Assembly: GCF_001708505.1 (NCBI RefSeq) | Contig: NZ_CP015992.1 | Coordinates: 4,650,001-4,714,000, forward strand | DNA: 64,000 nt | Direction: 5' to 3' | Source: Pseudomonas sp. TCU-HL1 | GTDB lineage: Bacteria; Pseudomonadota; Gammaproteobacteria; Pseudomonadales; Pseudomonadaceae | Shown: positions 43,667 to 53,720 of the stretch, piece after piece | Position numbering within the stretch: position 1 is the stretch's first letter | Layout: every line of letters starts with the position of its first letter | The notes under the pieces: model-generated | The model's database searches: none | Told to the model about the DNA's origin: nothing | Seen by the model: only the letters and a program-made list of their open reading frames with translations | Made by a program: the position numbers and the translations under genes

Positions 43667-45160
43667 ATGCCGCTAAAAGAACACGCCAAGCAAAGCCACC
43701 GCCTGCTGGTCATCGCCCTGGTACTGCTGCTTGGCTGCGGTTTCCTGGCCACGTCCCTGGTCAGCTACCAGGCGTCGCTCAAGTCCATTCGCAGCAGCAT
43801 CATCAACACCGAATTGCCGCTGACTTCGGACAACGTCTACTCGGAAATCCAGAAGGACCTGGTCCGGCCCATCCTGATTTCCTCGATGATGAGCCGCGAC
43901 ACCTTCGTGCGTGACTGGGTGATGCACGGCGAAAAGGACATCGAGCCGATGACCCGCTACCTGCGCGAGATCCAGGAGCACTACGGCGCCTTCACCAGCT
44001 TCTTCATCTCCGATCGCACACTCACCTACTACCAGACCAAGGGCGTGCTCAAGAAGGTGGACCCGAAGGAGCCGCGGGACATCTGGTACTTCCGCGTGCG
44101 CGACATGAAGGAGCCCTACGAGATCAATGTCGACGTCGACATGGCCAACCAGGACCAGTTGACCATCTTCATCAACTACAAGGTGTTCGACTACGACGGC
44201 AAGTTCCTCGGCGCCACCGGCGTCGGCCTGACGGTGGATGCGGTGATCAAGCTGATAGACGAATACCAGCGCCGCTACAACCGCAGCGTGTATTTCGTCG
44301 ACACCACCGGGCGCATCGTCCTGACCGGGGCCGACGGCGGCCCGCTGGGCGCGCGGGTCGGCCAATCCCTGGGCGATGTGCCGGGCCTGGAGGATCTGAA
44401 GGCCAAGCTGGTCCGTCCGCAGACCGGCAAGTTCGAATACCAGGAAAAGGGCCGCGACCACTACCTGAACGTACGCTACATCCCGGAGCTGGACTGGTAC
44501 CTGTTCGTCGACAAGCACGAGGGCGGCCTGCTCGCCGGCCTGCGTAACACGCTCTACCTCAACCTGCTGATCTGCCTGCTCGTCACGGGCGTCGTGCTGG
44601 TGCTGGTGATTCGCCTGATGCGCCGCTATCAGCGCAGCATCGCAGCCCTGGCCACGACCGACAGCCTGACCGGCCTGCCCAATCGACGCGGCTTCGAACT
44701 GCTCGCCGGCCAGGCGCTGCAAGAGGCCAGGCGCGACCGCAAGCCACTGGCGGCGCTGATGCTGGACCTCGACCACTTCAAGCTGCTCAACGACACTTAC
44801 GGCCACCAGGCTGGCGACCAGGTGCTGCAGGGCTTTTCCCAGAACCTGCGGGACGGGCTGCGCCAGTCGGACATCGTCTGCCGCTGGGGCGGAGAGGAGT
44901 TCATCATCCTGCTCAAGGACACTGGCAACGCCACCGCCCAGCAGTTGGCGGAGAAAATCCGTAGCGACGTGGCGTCCCGGCGCTATCCCTTCAGGGGTGT
45001 GAACCTGCAGGTGACCGCCAGCGTCGGCCTGGCCGAGATGCACCCTGACGACTCGCTCGACAGCCTGATCGGCCGCGCCGACCGGGGCCTGTACCGCGCC
45101 AAGCAGTCCGGCCGCAATTGCGTGTGTGTGGAACCTTCGGGGAACCACGACGCATTGTGA
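43667..45160 (+). CDS. Cache-type sensory diguanylate cyclase
   Basis: This 497-residue inner-membrane enzyme should make c-di-GMP. A first membrane span (LLVIALVLLLGCGFLATSLV) precedes a periplasmic double-Cache-like sensor (about 30-290), then a second span (LLICLLVTGVVLVLVI) and a GGDEF domain from about 325. The active site RWGGEEF is intact, and RQSD five residues before it is a product-inhibition (I-site) motif. It is probably a single transcription unit. The sensed ligand is unknown. Confidence 0.9.
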   Translation: MPLKEHAKQSHRLLVIALVLLLGCGFLATSLVSYQASLKSIRSSIINTELPLTSDNVYSEIQKDLVRPILISSMMSRDTFVRDWVMHGEKDIEPMTRYLREIQEHYGAFTSFFISDRTLTYYQTKGVLKKVDPKEPRDIWYFRVRDMKEPYEINVDVDMANQDQLTIFINYKVFDYDGKFLGATGVGLTVDAVIKLIDEYQRRYNRSVYFVDTTGRIVLTGADGGPLGARVGQSLGDVPGLEDLKAKLVRPQTGKFEYQEKGRDHYLNVRYIPELDWYLFVDKHEGGLLAGLRNTLYLNLLICLLVTGVVLVLVIRLMRRYQRSIAALATTDSLTGLPNRRGFELLAGQALQEARRDRKPLAALMLDLDHFKLLNDTYGHQAGDQVLQGFSQNLRDGLRQSDIVCRWGGEEFIILLKDTGNATAQQLAEKIRSDVASRRYPFRGVNLQVTASVGLAEMHPDDSLDSLIGRADRGLYRAKQSGRNCVCVEPSGNHDAL

Positions 45161-45163
45161 TCC

Positions 45164-45203
45164 TGTGGGAGCGAATTCATTCGCGAATGAGTTCGCTCCC
45201 ACA
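45164..45203. repeat. REP-type palindrome
   Basis: TGTGGGAGCGAA (45164-45175) pairs with TTCGCTCCCACA (45192-45203), with internal TTCATTCGCGAATGA complementarity. It lies between the convergent diguanylate cyclase and modC genes and probably also serves as a bidirectional 3'-end hairpin. GTAGGAGCGAATT at 41600-41612 is a half-copy. Confidence 0.75.
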
Positions 45204-45223
45204 ATCCCCCATCCCCACCCGCC

Positions 45224-46309
45224 TCAGGCCAGCAACGCCACCGACTTGATCTGCACCCAGATCGCCTGACCGGAGTACAGCCCCAGCTGGTCACGGGAGA
45301 ACCGGGTGATACGCGCCAGCATGGGCGAGCCATCCACGTCCAGGCGCACCAGCACATGAGCGGGATTCGCCGCCGCAGACTCTTCCACCACGCGTGCCGG
45401 CAACAGGTTGAGGATGCTGCTGTCGCGCTGTTTCTCGAGGCTCAGGCTGACGTCGCGCGCCAGTACCCGGAAACGCAGGGAGCAGTTTTCTGCCACCGGC
45501 GAATGAGCCACCCGCACGCTGAGTGAGCTACCGGGCAACGCCAGGGTCAGCAACTGGTATTGGGCATCGAACGCCTGCACCCGGCCTTCGATGACGACAC
45601 CGGCCTCATCTTCATGGGCGGTGGGCAGGTCCAGGCGCGCCAGCGTCTGTTCCAGCGGGCCGCTGGCCAGCACCTGGCCGTCGTCCAGCAGCACCAGGTG
45701 GTCCGCCAGCCGTGCCACTTCATCCGGCGAGTGACTGACGTACAGCACCGGGATGTCCAGCTCGTCGTGCAGCCGCTCCAGGTAGGGCAGGATTTCGCCC
45801 TTGCGCTTGAGGTCCAGGGCAGCCAGTGGCTCATCCATCAGCAGCAGGCGCGGACTGGTGAGCAGGGCACGGGCAATGCCCACGCGCTGCCGCTCACCAC
45901 CGGAAAGGCCGTCCGGCATGCGTTCCAGCAGATGGCCGATGCCCAGCAGTTCGACCGCCTGCCCCAGCTGCACGTGACGCTCCCGTGCCGGAATGCGGCG
46001 CAGGCCGAACTCCAGGTTGCGCCGCACCGACAGATGCTCGAACAGGCTCGCCTCCTGAAACACATACCCCAGCGGTCGCTTGTGGGTCGGCAGGAAATGC
46101 CCGCGGGTGCTGTCCTGCCAGACCTCGCCATTGACCTCCAGGAAGCCCTCGGCGGCGCGCTCCAGGCCGGCTATGCAGCGCAACAGGCTGGTCTTGCCCG
46201 AGCCTGAATGGCCGAACAGCGCGGTGACGCCTCGGCCGGGCAGCTCGAGATCGGCCTCGAGGGCGAAGCCCGGATGGCGCAGGCGGAAACGTGCATGAAT
46301 CTGTTGCAT
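45224..46309 (-). CDS. modC: Molybdate ABC transporter ATP-binding protein
   Basis: This 361-residue ATPase is for molybdate import. It has Walker A GHSGSGKTS near residue 33, the signature LSGGERQRV, Walker B LLLMDEPLAALD, and a C-terminal molybdate/TOBE-like domain (about 290-355; SILNLLPARVVEES, VLVRLDVDGSPMLARIT) typical of ModC. It begins three bases after the modB stop, so the pair is co-translated. The binding-protein gene modA is not adjacent. Confidence 0.95.
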   Translation of the reverse strand: MQQIHARFRLRHPGFALEADLELPGRGVTALFGHSGSGKTSLLRCIAGLERAAEGFLEVNGEVWQDSTRGHFLPTHKRPLGYVFQEASLFEHLSVRRNLEFGLRRIPARERHVQLGQAVELLGIGHLLERMPDGLSGGERQRVGIARALLTSPRLLLMDEPLAALDLKRKGEILPYLERLHDELDIPVLYVSHSPDEVARLADHLVLLDDGQVLASGPLEQTLARLDLPTAHEDEAGVVIEGRVQAFDAQYQLLTLALPGSSLSVRVAHSPVAENCSLRFRVLARDVSLSLEKQRDSSILNLLPARVVEESAAANPAHVLVRLDVDGSPMLARITRFSRDQLGLYSGQAIWVQIKSVALLA

Positions 46310-46312
46310 GGC

Positions 46313-46999
46313 TCAGGTCCAGCCGGGCTTCAGGCGCCGGCTGGTGTTCAGCGCCAACAGGATGAGGAAGGAGAACAGCAGCATGCCGCCGGCCAGCCAG
46401 TGGGCCTGGGCGTACTCCATGGCTTCGACATGGTCGAAGATCTGCACGGAGACCACGCGGGTCTTCTCCGGGATGTTGCCGCCAATCATCAGCACCACAC
46501 CAAACTCCCCCACCGTGTGGGCGAATCCGAGGATGGATGCGGTGACGAACCCCGGCCTGGCCAGGGGCAGCACGATAGAAAAGAAAGTGGCCCAGGGGCT
46601 GGCACGCAAGGTCGCCGCAACCTCCAGCGGCCGCGCACCGATTGCGGTGAAGGCGTTCTGCAAGGGCTGCACCACGAACGGCATGGAATAGATCACCGAC
46701 CCCACCACCAAACCGGCGAAGGTGAACGGCAAGGTGCCGAGGCCAAGGCTCTGGGTGAACTGGCCGATGAACCCATGGGGCCCCATGCTCACCAGCAAGT
46801 AGAAACCGATGACAGTAGGCGGCAGCACCAGCGGCAGGGCGACGATGGCGGCCACCGGCCCCTTCAGGCGCGAGCGGGTACGTGCCAGCCACCAGGCGAT
46901 GGGGGTACCCACCACCAGCAATAGCAACGTGGTGAGGGTCGCCAGTTCGAGGGTCAGCCAGATGGCGGCCAGGTCGGTGCGGTCGAGAGGGAAACTCAT
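46313..46999 (-). CDS. modB: Molybdate ABC transporter permease
   Basis: This 228-residue permease has five or six membrane spans, the loop EVAATLRASPWATFFSIVLPLARPG that binds ModC, and LPLVLPPTVIGFYLLVSMG typical of ModB. The start codon at 46999 has no convincing ribosome-binding site. In relatives modA precedes modB, but here a ModE-like operator lies only 24 bases upstream and then an unrelated GGDEF gene. Confidence 0.94.
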   Translation of the reverse strand: MSFPLDRTDLAAIWLTLELATLTTLLLLVVGTPIAWWLARTRSRLKGPVAAIVALPLVLPPTVIGFYLLVSMGPHGFIGQFTQSLGLGTLPFTFAGLVVGSVIYSMPFVVQPLQNAFTAIGARPLEVAATLRASPWATFFSIVLPLARPGFVTASILGFAHTVGEFGVVLMIGGNIPEKTRVVSVQIFDHVEAMEYAQAHWLAGGMLLFSFLILLALNTSRRLKPGWT

Positions 47000-47022
47000 G
47001 GGTTGGCCGATTGATCAGTTTT

Positions 47023-47046
47023 CGCTGTGTTGCGAACTATATAGCG
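47023..47046 (-). promoter_or_regulatory. ModE-like operator upstream of modB
   Basis: Read on the minus strand this is CGCTATATAGTTCGCAACACAGCG, two outer half-sites written here as CGCTATAT and ACACAGCG around an eight-base centre. The 24-bp layout matches the E. coli ModE operator (CGTTATAT...ACATAACG) at about 16 of 24 positions. It suggests repression by molybdate-loaded ModE. A gene for ModE is not in the window. Confidence 0.6.
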
Positions 47047-47078
47047 AAGCCCTGCGGCTAGCCAGAATCCGGCAACCC

Positions 47079-48113
47079 CTAGCCTGGCCCACTCCGATGC
47101 AGCGTGTTGTCCGCTTCGTGCAGCAGTTGTTCAAGGTCCTGGCCACGGGTGGACTCGGCATGGCCAATGCGCAGGGTCAGGCTCTGCTCCGCCGCACGAT
47201 TGAAAGCCCCCAGACCGGCACGCAGGCGCTGCAGGACAGCCTGTGGATCGCCGTAACCGGTGGTGAGCACGAGAAACTCGCCGCCGCCGAGTCGCGCAAG
47301 CAGATCATCTCGCCGGAATTGCGTCCGCAGCATGCGCGCCGCCGTCAACGGCAGGCTCTCGCCCGATCCGCTGTCGTTGCTGCCCACTTGCAGGTGGAGC
47401 AGCAGGCAAGGCACATCGCGCTGGCGTGCAGTTTCCAGCGCCTCGGACGCATGGCGCAGGAAACCGAGGCGGTTATGCAGGCCCGTGAGTTCGTCAGTCA
47501 TGGAGAAGCGCTGGATGTCCTGCTCGACCCGCTCACGCTCGCAGGCTTCGTCATAGAGCAGGCGGTTGGCCGCCACCAGGTCCTGGGTACGGGCGATGAC
47601 CCGCTGCTCCAGTTCGTTGTAGAGCTGGACATTCTCCATGGCCACCGAGGTGGAATCCGCCAGGGCTTGCAGCAGGCCGACCTCGCGCACACTGGCGAGG
47701 CGCGGGGTGGCCCAGTAGGTGCCGATGGCTCCCACCGGGGCCATGCTGCGAATAGGCACCATGACCAGGCTTTTGACGAAGGTGGGGCGATAGGCGTCGT
47801 GGGGGATTCGCGGGTCAAGGTAGATGTCTTCGATCACCGCAGGCTCGCGGTTGATCATCGCCCAGCCGCTGATGCAGCTCTCCATGGGGAAGCGCAGGCC
47901 CTTCCACAAGGGAGAGATGGCGTCTTCGTCCTTGTAGAAGCAACGGTCGCCGTCGCGCAGGACGAAGGTGGCGCCGTCGGCCCCAACCAGTTCCCGCGCG
48001 GCACTGCGGACGATCTCGGCGATACGGTCGAGATCGCGGGCCAGGGACAATTGCTGAATGGCCCAGACCAGGCATTCGAGATTGCGTTCGTAGCTGACAG
48101 CGGAACCATCCAT
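47079..48113 (-). CDS. GAF-GGDEF protein with altered active site
   Basis: This 344-residue cytoplasmic protein has a GAF sensor domain (about 15-175; CISGWAMINREPAVIEDIYLDPRIP) followed by a short coiled segment and a GGDEF domain (from about 205; MTDELTGLHNRLGFL). The catalytic signature reads GGGEF in place of GGDEF/GGEEF, so cyclase activity is doubtful and it may act as a receptor or scaffold. There is no membrane segment. It is upstream of modB on the same strand with a 79-bp gap containing the ModE-like site. Confidence 0.85.
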   Translation of the reverse strand: MDGSAVSYERNLECLVWAIQQLSLARDLDRIAEIVRSAARELVGADGATFVLRDGDRCFYKDEDAISPLWKGLRFPMESCISGWAMINREPAVIEDIYLDPRIPHDAYRPTFVKSLVMVPIRSMAPVGAIGTYWATPRLASVREVGLLQALADSTSVAMENVQLYNELEQRVIARTQDLVAANRLLYDEACERERVEQDIQRFSMTDELTGLHNRLGFLRHASEALETARQRDVPCLLLHLQVGSNDSGSGESLPLTAARMLRTQFRRDDLLARLGGGEFLVLTTGYGDPQAVLQRLRAGLGAFNRAAEQSLTLRIGHAESTRGQDLEQLLHEADNTLHRSGPG

Positions 48114-48170
48114 AGACCCACGCCTCCGGACCGGGACGACAGCGCCCCGGATTCATATCAGCACAGAGCT

Positions 48171-48563
48171 TCAGTCGTTGCGAGAGGGCGACAGCAATTC
48201 GATCTTGTAACCGTCCGGGTCCTCGACGAATGCCAGGATGCTGGTACCGTGCTTCATCGGGCCCGGTTCGCGGGTGATCTTGCCGCCGCGGGCACGGATG
48301 CCCTCGCAAGCCTTGTAGACATCAGCCACTTCCAGGGCGATATGGCCATAGGCGTTGCCCAGCTCGTACTTGTCCACACCCCAGTTGTAGGTGAGTTCGA
48401 TCACGCTGTTGTGGGCTTCGTCGCCGTAACCGACGAACGCGAGGGTGAACTGGCCGTCCGGGTAATCCTTGCGACGCAGTAGGGTCATGCCTAGCACTTC
48501 GGTGTAGAAGGCGATGGATTTGTCCAGGTCGCCAACGCGCAGCATGGTATGCAGCAATCTCAT
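48171..48563 (-). CDS. gloA: Lactoylglutathione lyase (glyoxalase I)
   Basis: This enzyme isomerises the methylglyoxal-glutathione adduct to S-lactoylglutathione. The 130-residue length fits bacterial GloA. Metal ligands are visible at His5 (RLLHTML), Glu in SVIELTYNWG, His in AYGHIAL and Glu in GYKIELL. It is downstream of argG on the same strand, separated by the argG terminator, as in P. aeruginosa. Confidence 0.95.
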   Translation of the reverse strand: MRLLHTMLRVGDLDKSIAFYTEVLGMTLLRRKDYPDGQFTLAFVGYGDEAHNSVIELTYNWGVDKYELGNAYGHIALEVADVYKACEGIRARGGKITREPGPMKHGTSILAFVEDPDGYKIELLSPSRND

Positions 48564-48603
48564 CGTTACTTCCTCATTGGTTGCCCGTTTTTACAGGGCT
48601 CAA

Positions 48604-48633
48604 AATGAAAAACCCCGGCTCATGGCCGGGGTT
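48604..48633 (-). terminator. Intrinsic terminator of argG
   Basis: On the minus strand the stem AACCCCGGCC-ATGA-GCCGGGGTT (48611-48633) is followed by a T-rich run (TTTTTCATTTTG). It begins 24 bases after the argG stop. Confidence 0.9.
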
Positions 48634-48656
48634 CGTAGGCTCATGCCGAAAGCTTA

Positions 48657-49874
<1,218 letters not shown>

Positions 49875-50020
49875 GCCATCAACTCCACGGGGTTGTACGA
49901 AAAACCCGTGATTCTACTGACCTTGGCGGCCAAATTACAGTGGGGCGACAGCTTATGACGACGAGGCGACAGATTCTGTCAGCGGCGCGACGAGCGGCTG
50001 GTTCAGGAACCCGCTGGCGG

Positions 50021-51034
50021 TTACGGCCTGGGGGCCTCGTCCTTGACGCCGGGAGTGGCCGCGGGCACGCCCGGCGCGGTGGCCGGGACACCTGGGGCGA
50101 CAGCGGGCGTGGGCGTCTCTGCTGGCGCAGGAGCTGATGCCGTTGCGGTGGCTGGTGTATACGCGGGCAGCTCGACACGGGACAGCTGCACGGTGGCGCG
50201 CCGGTTCTTCGCACGATTGGCCGAGCTGTTGTTGGGCGCCAGCGGATAGCGCTCGCCGTGGAAGCGCATGACCATCTGCGCCTCGGGGAAGCCGTTGGCC
50301 TTCAGGTAGTCGAACACCGTCAGGGCCCGGCGGCGCGAGAGGTCGCGGTTGGTCAGGCGGTTGCCGCTGTTGTCGGAGTGACCGTCGATCTCGATGTGAT
50401 TGACGCTGGGATCGGCCTTGATGAAGTCGAGGATGATATCCAGCCTGGCCCGAGCCATGTCGTCCAGATCGATACCGCCGCCGGGGAAGCCAACCTGCAG
50501 GTGCTTGACTTGGTCGAAGTTCACCGGCAGCAGTTTGGCGGTACAGGCCAGGTAGTCCTGGTAGGCCTGGTTGAACTTCACCGGCAGCAGACGCACTTCA
50601 AGGGCGTCACCGCCCTGCCGCGTGCGGTGGCGCACCGCCGGGCTGCGGCCCTCCAGCAAGCCTGTGAGCAGGCGCCCCGCCTGTTGCTGAGAGGTATTGA
50701 ACGGCACCTCACCGCTGCCGACGCTGACCACGCCCAGATTGATGTCCCCCCTCCCCGGCTGCCAGGGAGCGGCGGCCGCCAGCAGGGTGGCGGAGCCGGT
50801 ACCCATCCAGCGTTCACGGGCCTTCAGGCGGAAGGTGGCCTGCTCGCCGGCCCGCCGAACGAACTCGCCAGAGCCGAAGTCAGTGATGGGTTGCGACAGG
50901 CGGCACTCGAACTTGTCGCCATCGACCTTCCACTCCACCTTCTCCAGACGAGTCTGGAAAGTAATGGCCATGGCCGGCAGGCTGGCGAACAAGCTCAGGA
51001 CGACGAGGTAGCGCTGGCGCACGGCGGGCTCCAC
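50021..51034 (-). CDS. motY: Flagellar motor/OmpA-like protein
   Basis: This 337-residue exported protein matches MotY by position (between argG and pyrC as in P. aeruginosa) and layout: a signal peptide (YLVVLSLFASLPAMA), an N-terminal MotY-type domain (about 23-165; TFQTRLEKVEWKVDGDKFECRLSQPI), and an OmpA peptidoglycan-binding domain (about 175-290; IEIDGHSDNSGNRLTNRDLSRRRA). MotY stabilises stators around the flagellar motor. The C-terminal 45 residues form an Ala/Pro/Val tail with repeats such as VAPGVPATAPGVPA, which may be specific to this lineage. Confidence 0.88.
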   Translation of the reverse strand: MEPAVRQRYLVVLSLFASLPAMAITFQTRLEKVEWKVDGDKFECRLSQPITDFGSGEFVRRAGEQATFRLKARERWMGTGSATLLAAAAPWQPGRGDINLGVVSVGSGEVPFNTSQQQAGRLLTGLLEGRSPAVRHRTRQGGDALEVRLLPVKFNQAYQDYLACTAKLLPVNFDQVKHLQVGFPGGGIDLDDMARARLDIILDFIKADPSVNHIEIDGHSDNSGNRLTNRDLSRRRALTVFDYLKANGFPEAQMVMRFHGERYPLAPNNSSANRAKNRRATVQLSRVELPAYTPATATASAPAPAETPTPAVAPGVPATAPGVPAATPGVKDEAPRP

Positions 51035-51189
51035 GGGGAATTGCGGCGTTCCTGCTGGATATCGGTGGCGCTCGGCAAAACTTGAGCGCGGAATTGCTGG
51101 CGCACCCGCCCGAGGATCAAGCCCTGCGTGCCCCTGTAGGGCTTTTCCGGTAGCATGTCCGCCCAGTTCTGCCCGCCTGGAAGCCCCTC

Positions 51190-52236
51190 ATGTCCGACCG
51201 TTTGACCCTCCTGCGTCCCGACGACTGGCACATCCATCTGCGTGATGGTGCCGTCCTGGCCCACACCGTTGCGGATGCTGCCCGTACCTTCGGCCGCGCC
51301 ATCATCATGCCCAACCTGGTACCCCCGGTTCGCAATGCCGAGGAAGCCGATGCCTATCGCCAGCGCATCCTGGCCGCGCGTCCGGCCGGCAGCCGCTTCG
51401 AGCCGCTGATGGTGCTCTACCTCACCGATCGCACCAGCCCGGAGGATATCCGCGCAGCCAAGGCTTCCGGTTTCGTCCATGCGGCCAAGCTCTACCCGGC
51501 CGGCGCCACCACCAACTCGGACTCCGGCGTCACCAGCGTCGACAAAATTTTCCCGGCGCTGGAAGCCATGGCCGAAGTGGGCATGCTGCTGCTGGTCCAC
51601 GGTGAAGTGACCCGCGGCGAGATCGACGTGTTCGACCGCGAGAAGGTGTTCATCGACGAGCACCTGACCCGTGTGGTCGAGCGCTTCCCGACCCTGAAAG
51701 TGGTGTTCGAGCACATCACCACCGGCGACGCGGTGCAATTCGTGCAATCGGCCTCAGCCAACGTGGGCGCTACCATCACCGCCCACCACCTGCTGTACAA
51801 CCGCAACCACATGCTAGTGGGAGGCATCCGCCCACACTTCTATTGCCTGCCGATCCTCAAGCGCAACGTACACCAGGAAGCCCTGCTGGACGCCGCGACC
51901 AGTGGCAGTGCCAAGTTCTTCCTCGGCACTGACTCGGCGCCTCACGCCAAGCACGCCAAGGAGGCCGCCTGCGGCTGCGCCGGCTGCTACACCGCCTATG
52001 CCGCCATCGAGCTCTACGCCGAAGCCTTCGAGCAGCGCAACGCGCTGGACAAACTGGAAGCCTTCGCCAGCCTCAATGGCCCGGACTTCTACGGCCTGCC
52101 ACGCAATACCGACCGCATTACCCTGGTGCGCGAGGAATGGACCGCCCCCGCCACCCTGCCGCTGGGCGAGCAAGTGGTCGTACCGCTGCGCGCTGGCGAG
52201 AAGCTGCGCTGGCGCCTGCTGGAGGAACAAGCGTGA
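51190..52236 (+). CDS. pyrC: Dihydroorotase
   Basis: This zinc enzyme cyclises carbamoyl-aspartate to dihydroorotate in pyrimidine synthesis. The 348-residue length fits type II dihydroorotases. Metal-binding HIHLRDG at the N-terminus, the carbamylated lysine in AAKLYPAGATT, HGE in LLVHGEVTRGEID and FLGTDSAPHAKHAKE are all intact. It is divergent from motY; the 155-bp gap shows no clear site. Its stop overlaps the rnt GTG start. Confidence 0.96.
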   Translation: MSDRLTLLRPDDWHIHLRDGAVLAHTVADAARTFGRAIIMPNLVPPVRNAEEADAYRQRILAARPAGSRFEPLMVLYLTDRTSPEDIRAAKASGFVHAAKLYPAGATTNSDSGVTSVDKIFPALEAMAEVGMLLLVHGEVTRGEIDVFDREKVFIDEHLTRVVERFPTLKVVFEHITTGDAVQFVQSASANVGATITAHHLLYNRNHMLVGGIRPHFYCLPILKRNVHQEALLDAATSGSAKFFLGTDSAPHAKHAKEAACGCAGCYTAYAAIELYAEAFEQRNALDKLEAFASLNGPDFYGLPRNTDRITLVREEWTAPATLPLGEQVVVPLRAGEKLRWRLLEEQA

Positions 52237-52907
52237 GCGAGGATCTCTACGACGACGAACTGGATAGCAGCCTGCCTTCCGGCCCGCGCCACCCCATGGC
52301 CGCGCGCTTCCGTGGTTACCTGCCGGTAGTGGTGGATGTGGAAACCGGTGGCTTCAACGCCGCCACCGACGCCCTGCTGGAAATCGCCGCGACCACCATT
52401 GCGATGGATGAGCAGGGTTTCCTCTATCCGGACCATACCCACTTCTTCCGCGTCGAACCGTTCGAAGGCGCCAACATCGAACAGGCTGCGCTGGAGTTCA
52501 CCGGGATCAAGCTGGATCACCCCCTGCGCATGGCAGTGAGCGAGGAGCACGCGCTGACGGAAATCTTCCGTGGCCTGCGCAAATCGATCAAAGCCAATGG
52601 CTGCAAGCGCGCCATCCTGGTCGGTCACAACTCCAGTTTCGACCTCGGCTTCCTCAATGCCGCGGTGAACCGGACCGCCCTCAAGCGCAATCCCTTCCAC
52701 CCCTTCTCCAGCTTCGACACCGCGACGCTGGCCGGCCTCGCCTATGGCCAGACCGTGCTGGCCAAGGCCTGCCAGGCCGCTGGCATCGAGTTCGACGGCC
52801 GCGAGGCGCACTCGGCGCGCTACGACACCGAGAAGACCGCCGAGCTGTTCTGCGGCATCGTCAACCGCTGGAAGGAAATGGGCGGCTGGATCGACGACGA
52901 CGATTGA
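52233..52907 (+). CDS. rnt: Ribonuclease T (GTG start)
   Basis: This DEDD-family 3' exonuclease matures tRNA and other stable RNAs. The 224 residues start at GTG 52233, supported by GGAGG at a good distance and by overlap with the pyrC stop (GTGA). An upstream in-frame ATG (52137) lies inside pyrC and would add unrelated residues. The exonuclease motifs are VVDVETGG, VGHNSSFDLGFLN and HSARYDTEKTAELF. An intrinsic terminator follows. Confidence 0.95.
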   Translation: MSEDLYDDELDSSLPSGPRHPMAARFRGYLPVVVDVETGGFNAATDALLEIAATTIAMDEQGFLYPDHTHFFRVEPFEGANIEQAALEFTGIKLDHPLRMAVSEEHALTEIFRGLRKSIKANGCKRAILVGHNSSFDLGFLNAAVNRTALKRNPFHPFSSFDTATLAGLAYGQTVLAKACQAAGIEFDGREAHSARYDTEKTAELFCGIVNRWKEMGGWIDDDD

Positions 52908-52931
52908 GTCCCCGTCGAAATCCCAGACATG

Positions 52932-52959
52932 AAAAAGCCCGGCATGCCGGGCTTTTTCT
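52932..52959 (+). terminator. Intrinsic terminator after rnt
   Basis: AAAAAGCCCGGC pairs with GCCGGGCTTTTT around ATG, followed by more Ts. It starts 25 bases after the rnt stop. Confidence 0.93.
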
Positions 52960-52986
52960 TTGGCTTGAGAACCGCCAAACCTGATT

Positions 52987-53108
52987 CACGATTTCGCGAG
53001 CTAGAGAAGAGCAAGGCGAAATTGGCCGAGGACGCGGAGTTTACGAGCTGTAAATGAGCAGGCCGAAGCCATTTTCAACGCAGCTATTCTGACGCGCAGC
53101 AAATCGTG
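52987..53108. repeat. 122-bp intergenic element with inverted ends
   Basis: CACGATTT (52987-52994) and AAATCGTG (53101-53108) bound an element with the interior phrases GAGCAAGGCGAAATTGGCC, GGAGTTTACGAGC and AAATGAGC. Related phrases occur in the element at 1105-1277. It lies between the rnt terminator and the peroxiredoxin stop, ten bases from the latter. No coding potential is seen. Confidence 0.6.
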
Positions 53109-53117
53109 GACAGGTTT

Positions 53118-53720
53118 TTACAGGGAAGAAGCGTTCTCGGCCAGGTACTGGGCAACGCCTTCCGGAGAAGCGGTCATGCCCTTGTCGCCTTTCTTCCAGT
53201 TGGCCGGGCAGACTTCGCCGTGCTCTTCGGTGAACTGCAGGGCATCGACCAGACGCAGCAGCTCGTCCATGTTACGGCCCAGCGGCAGGTCGTTGACGAT
53301 CTGGGAACGGACAACGCCGTTCTTGTCGATCAGGAACGCGCCACGGTAAGCCACGCCGTCTTCGGACTCGACATCGTAAGCCTTGGCGATTTCGTGCTTC
53401 ATGTCGGCAGCCAGGGTGTACTTGACCGGGCCGATGCCGCCCTTGTCCACCGGGGTGTTGCGCCAGGCGTTGTGGGTGAAGTGGGAGTCGATCGATACGC
53501 CGATCACTTCCACGCCGCGAGCCTGGAACTCAGGAATGCGGTGGTCCAGAGCGATCAGCTCGGACGGGCAAACGAAGGTGAAGTCCAGCGGGTAGAAGAA
53601 CACCAGACCGTATTTGCCTTTGATGGCCGAGGACAGGTTGAAGCTGTCGACGATTTCGCCATTGCCCAGAACGGCGGCAACGGTGAAGTCCGGAGCCTGC
53701 TTGCCTACGAGTACGCTCAT
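53118..53720 (-). CDS. Typical 2-Cys peroxiredoxin (AhpC/TSA)
   Basis: This 200-residue cytoplasmic thiol peroxidase reduces hydrogen peroxide and organic peroxides. Peroxidatic Cys51 is in DFTFVCPSE and the resolving Cys is in GEVCPANW near the C-terminus. The start at 53720 (MSVLVGKQAPDF) has AGGAG upstream; a longer frame to 53828 adds a non-conserved leader. Its position next to rnt and bfd matches the P. aeruginosa order. Confidence 0.94.
   Translation of the reverse strand: MSVLVGKQAPDFTVAAVLGNGEIVDSFNLSSAIKGKYGLVFFYPLDFTFVCPSELIALDHRIPEFQARGVEVIGVSIDSHFTHNAWRNTPVDKGGIGPVKYTLAADMKHEIAKAYDVESEDGVAYRGAFLIDKNGVVRSQIVNDLPLGRNMDELLRLVDALQFTEEHGEVCPANWKKGDKGMTASPEGVAQYLAENASSL

Noticed and set aside
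46809..48482. A 557-codon plus-strand frame across modB and the GAF-GGDEF gene
   Set aside because: It is antisense to two genes with clear motifs and runs through the ModE-like operator. It has no recognisable domain.
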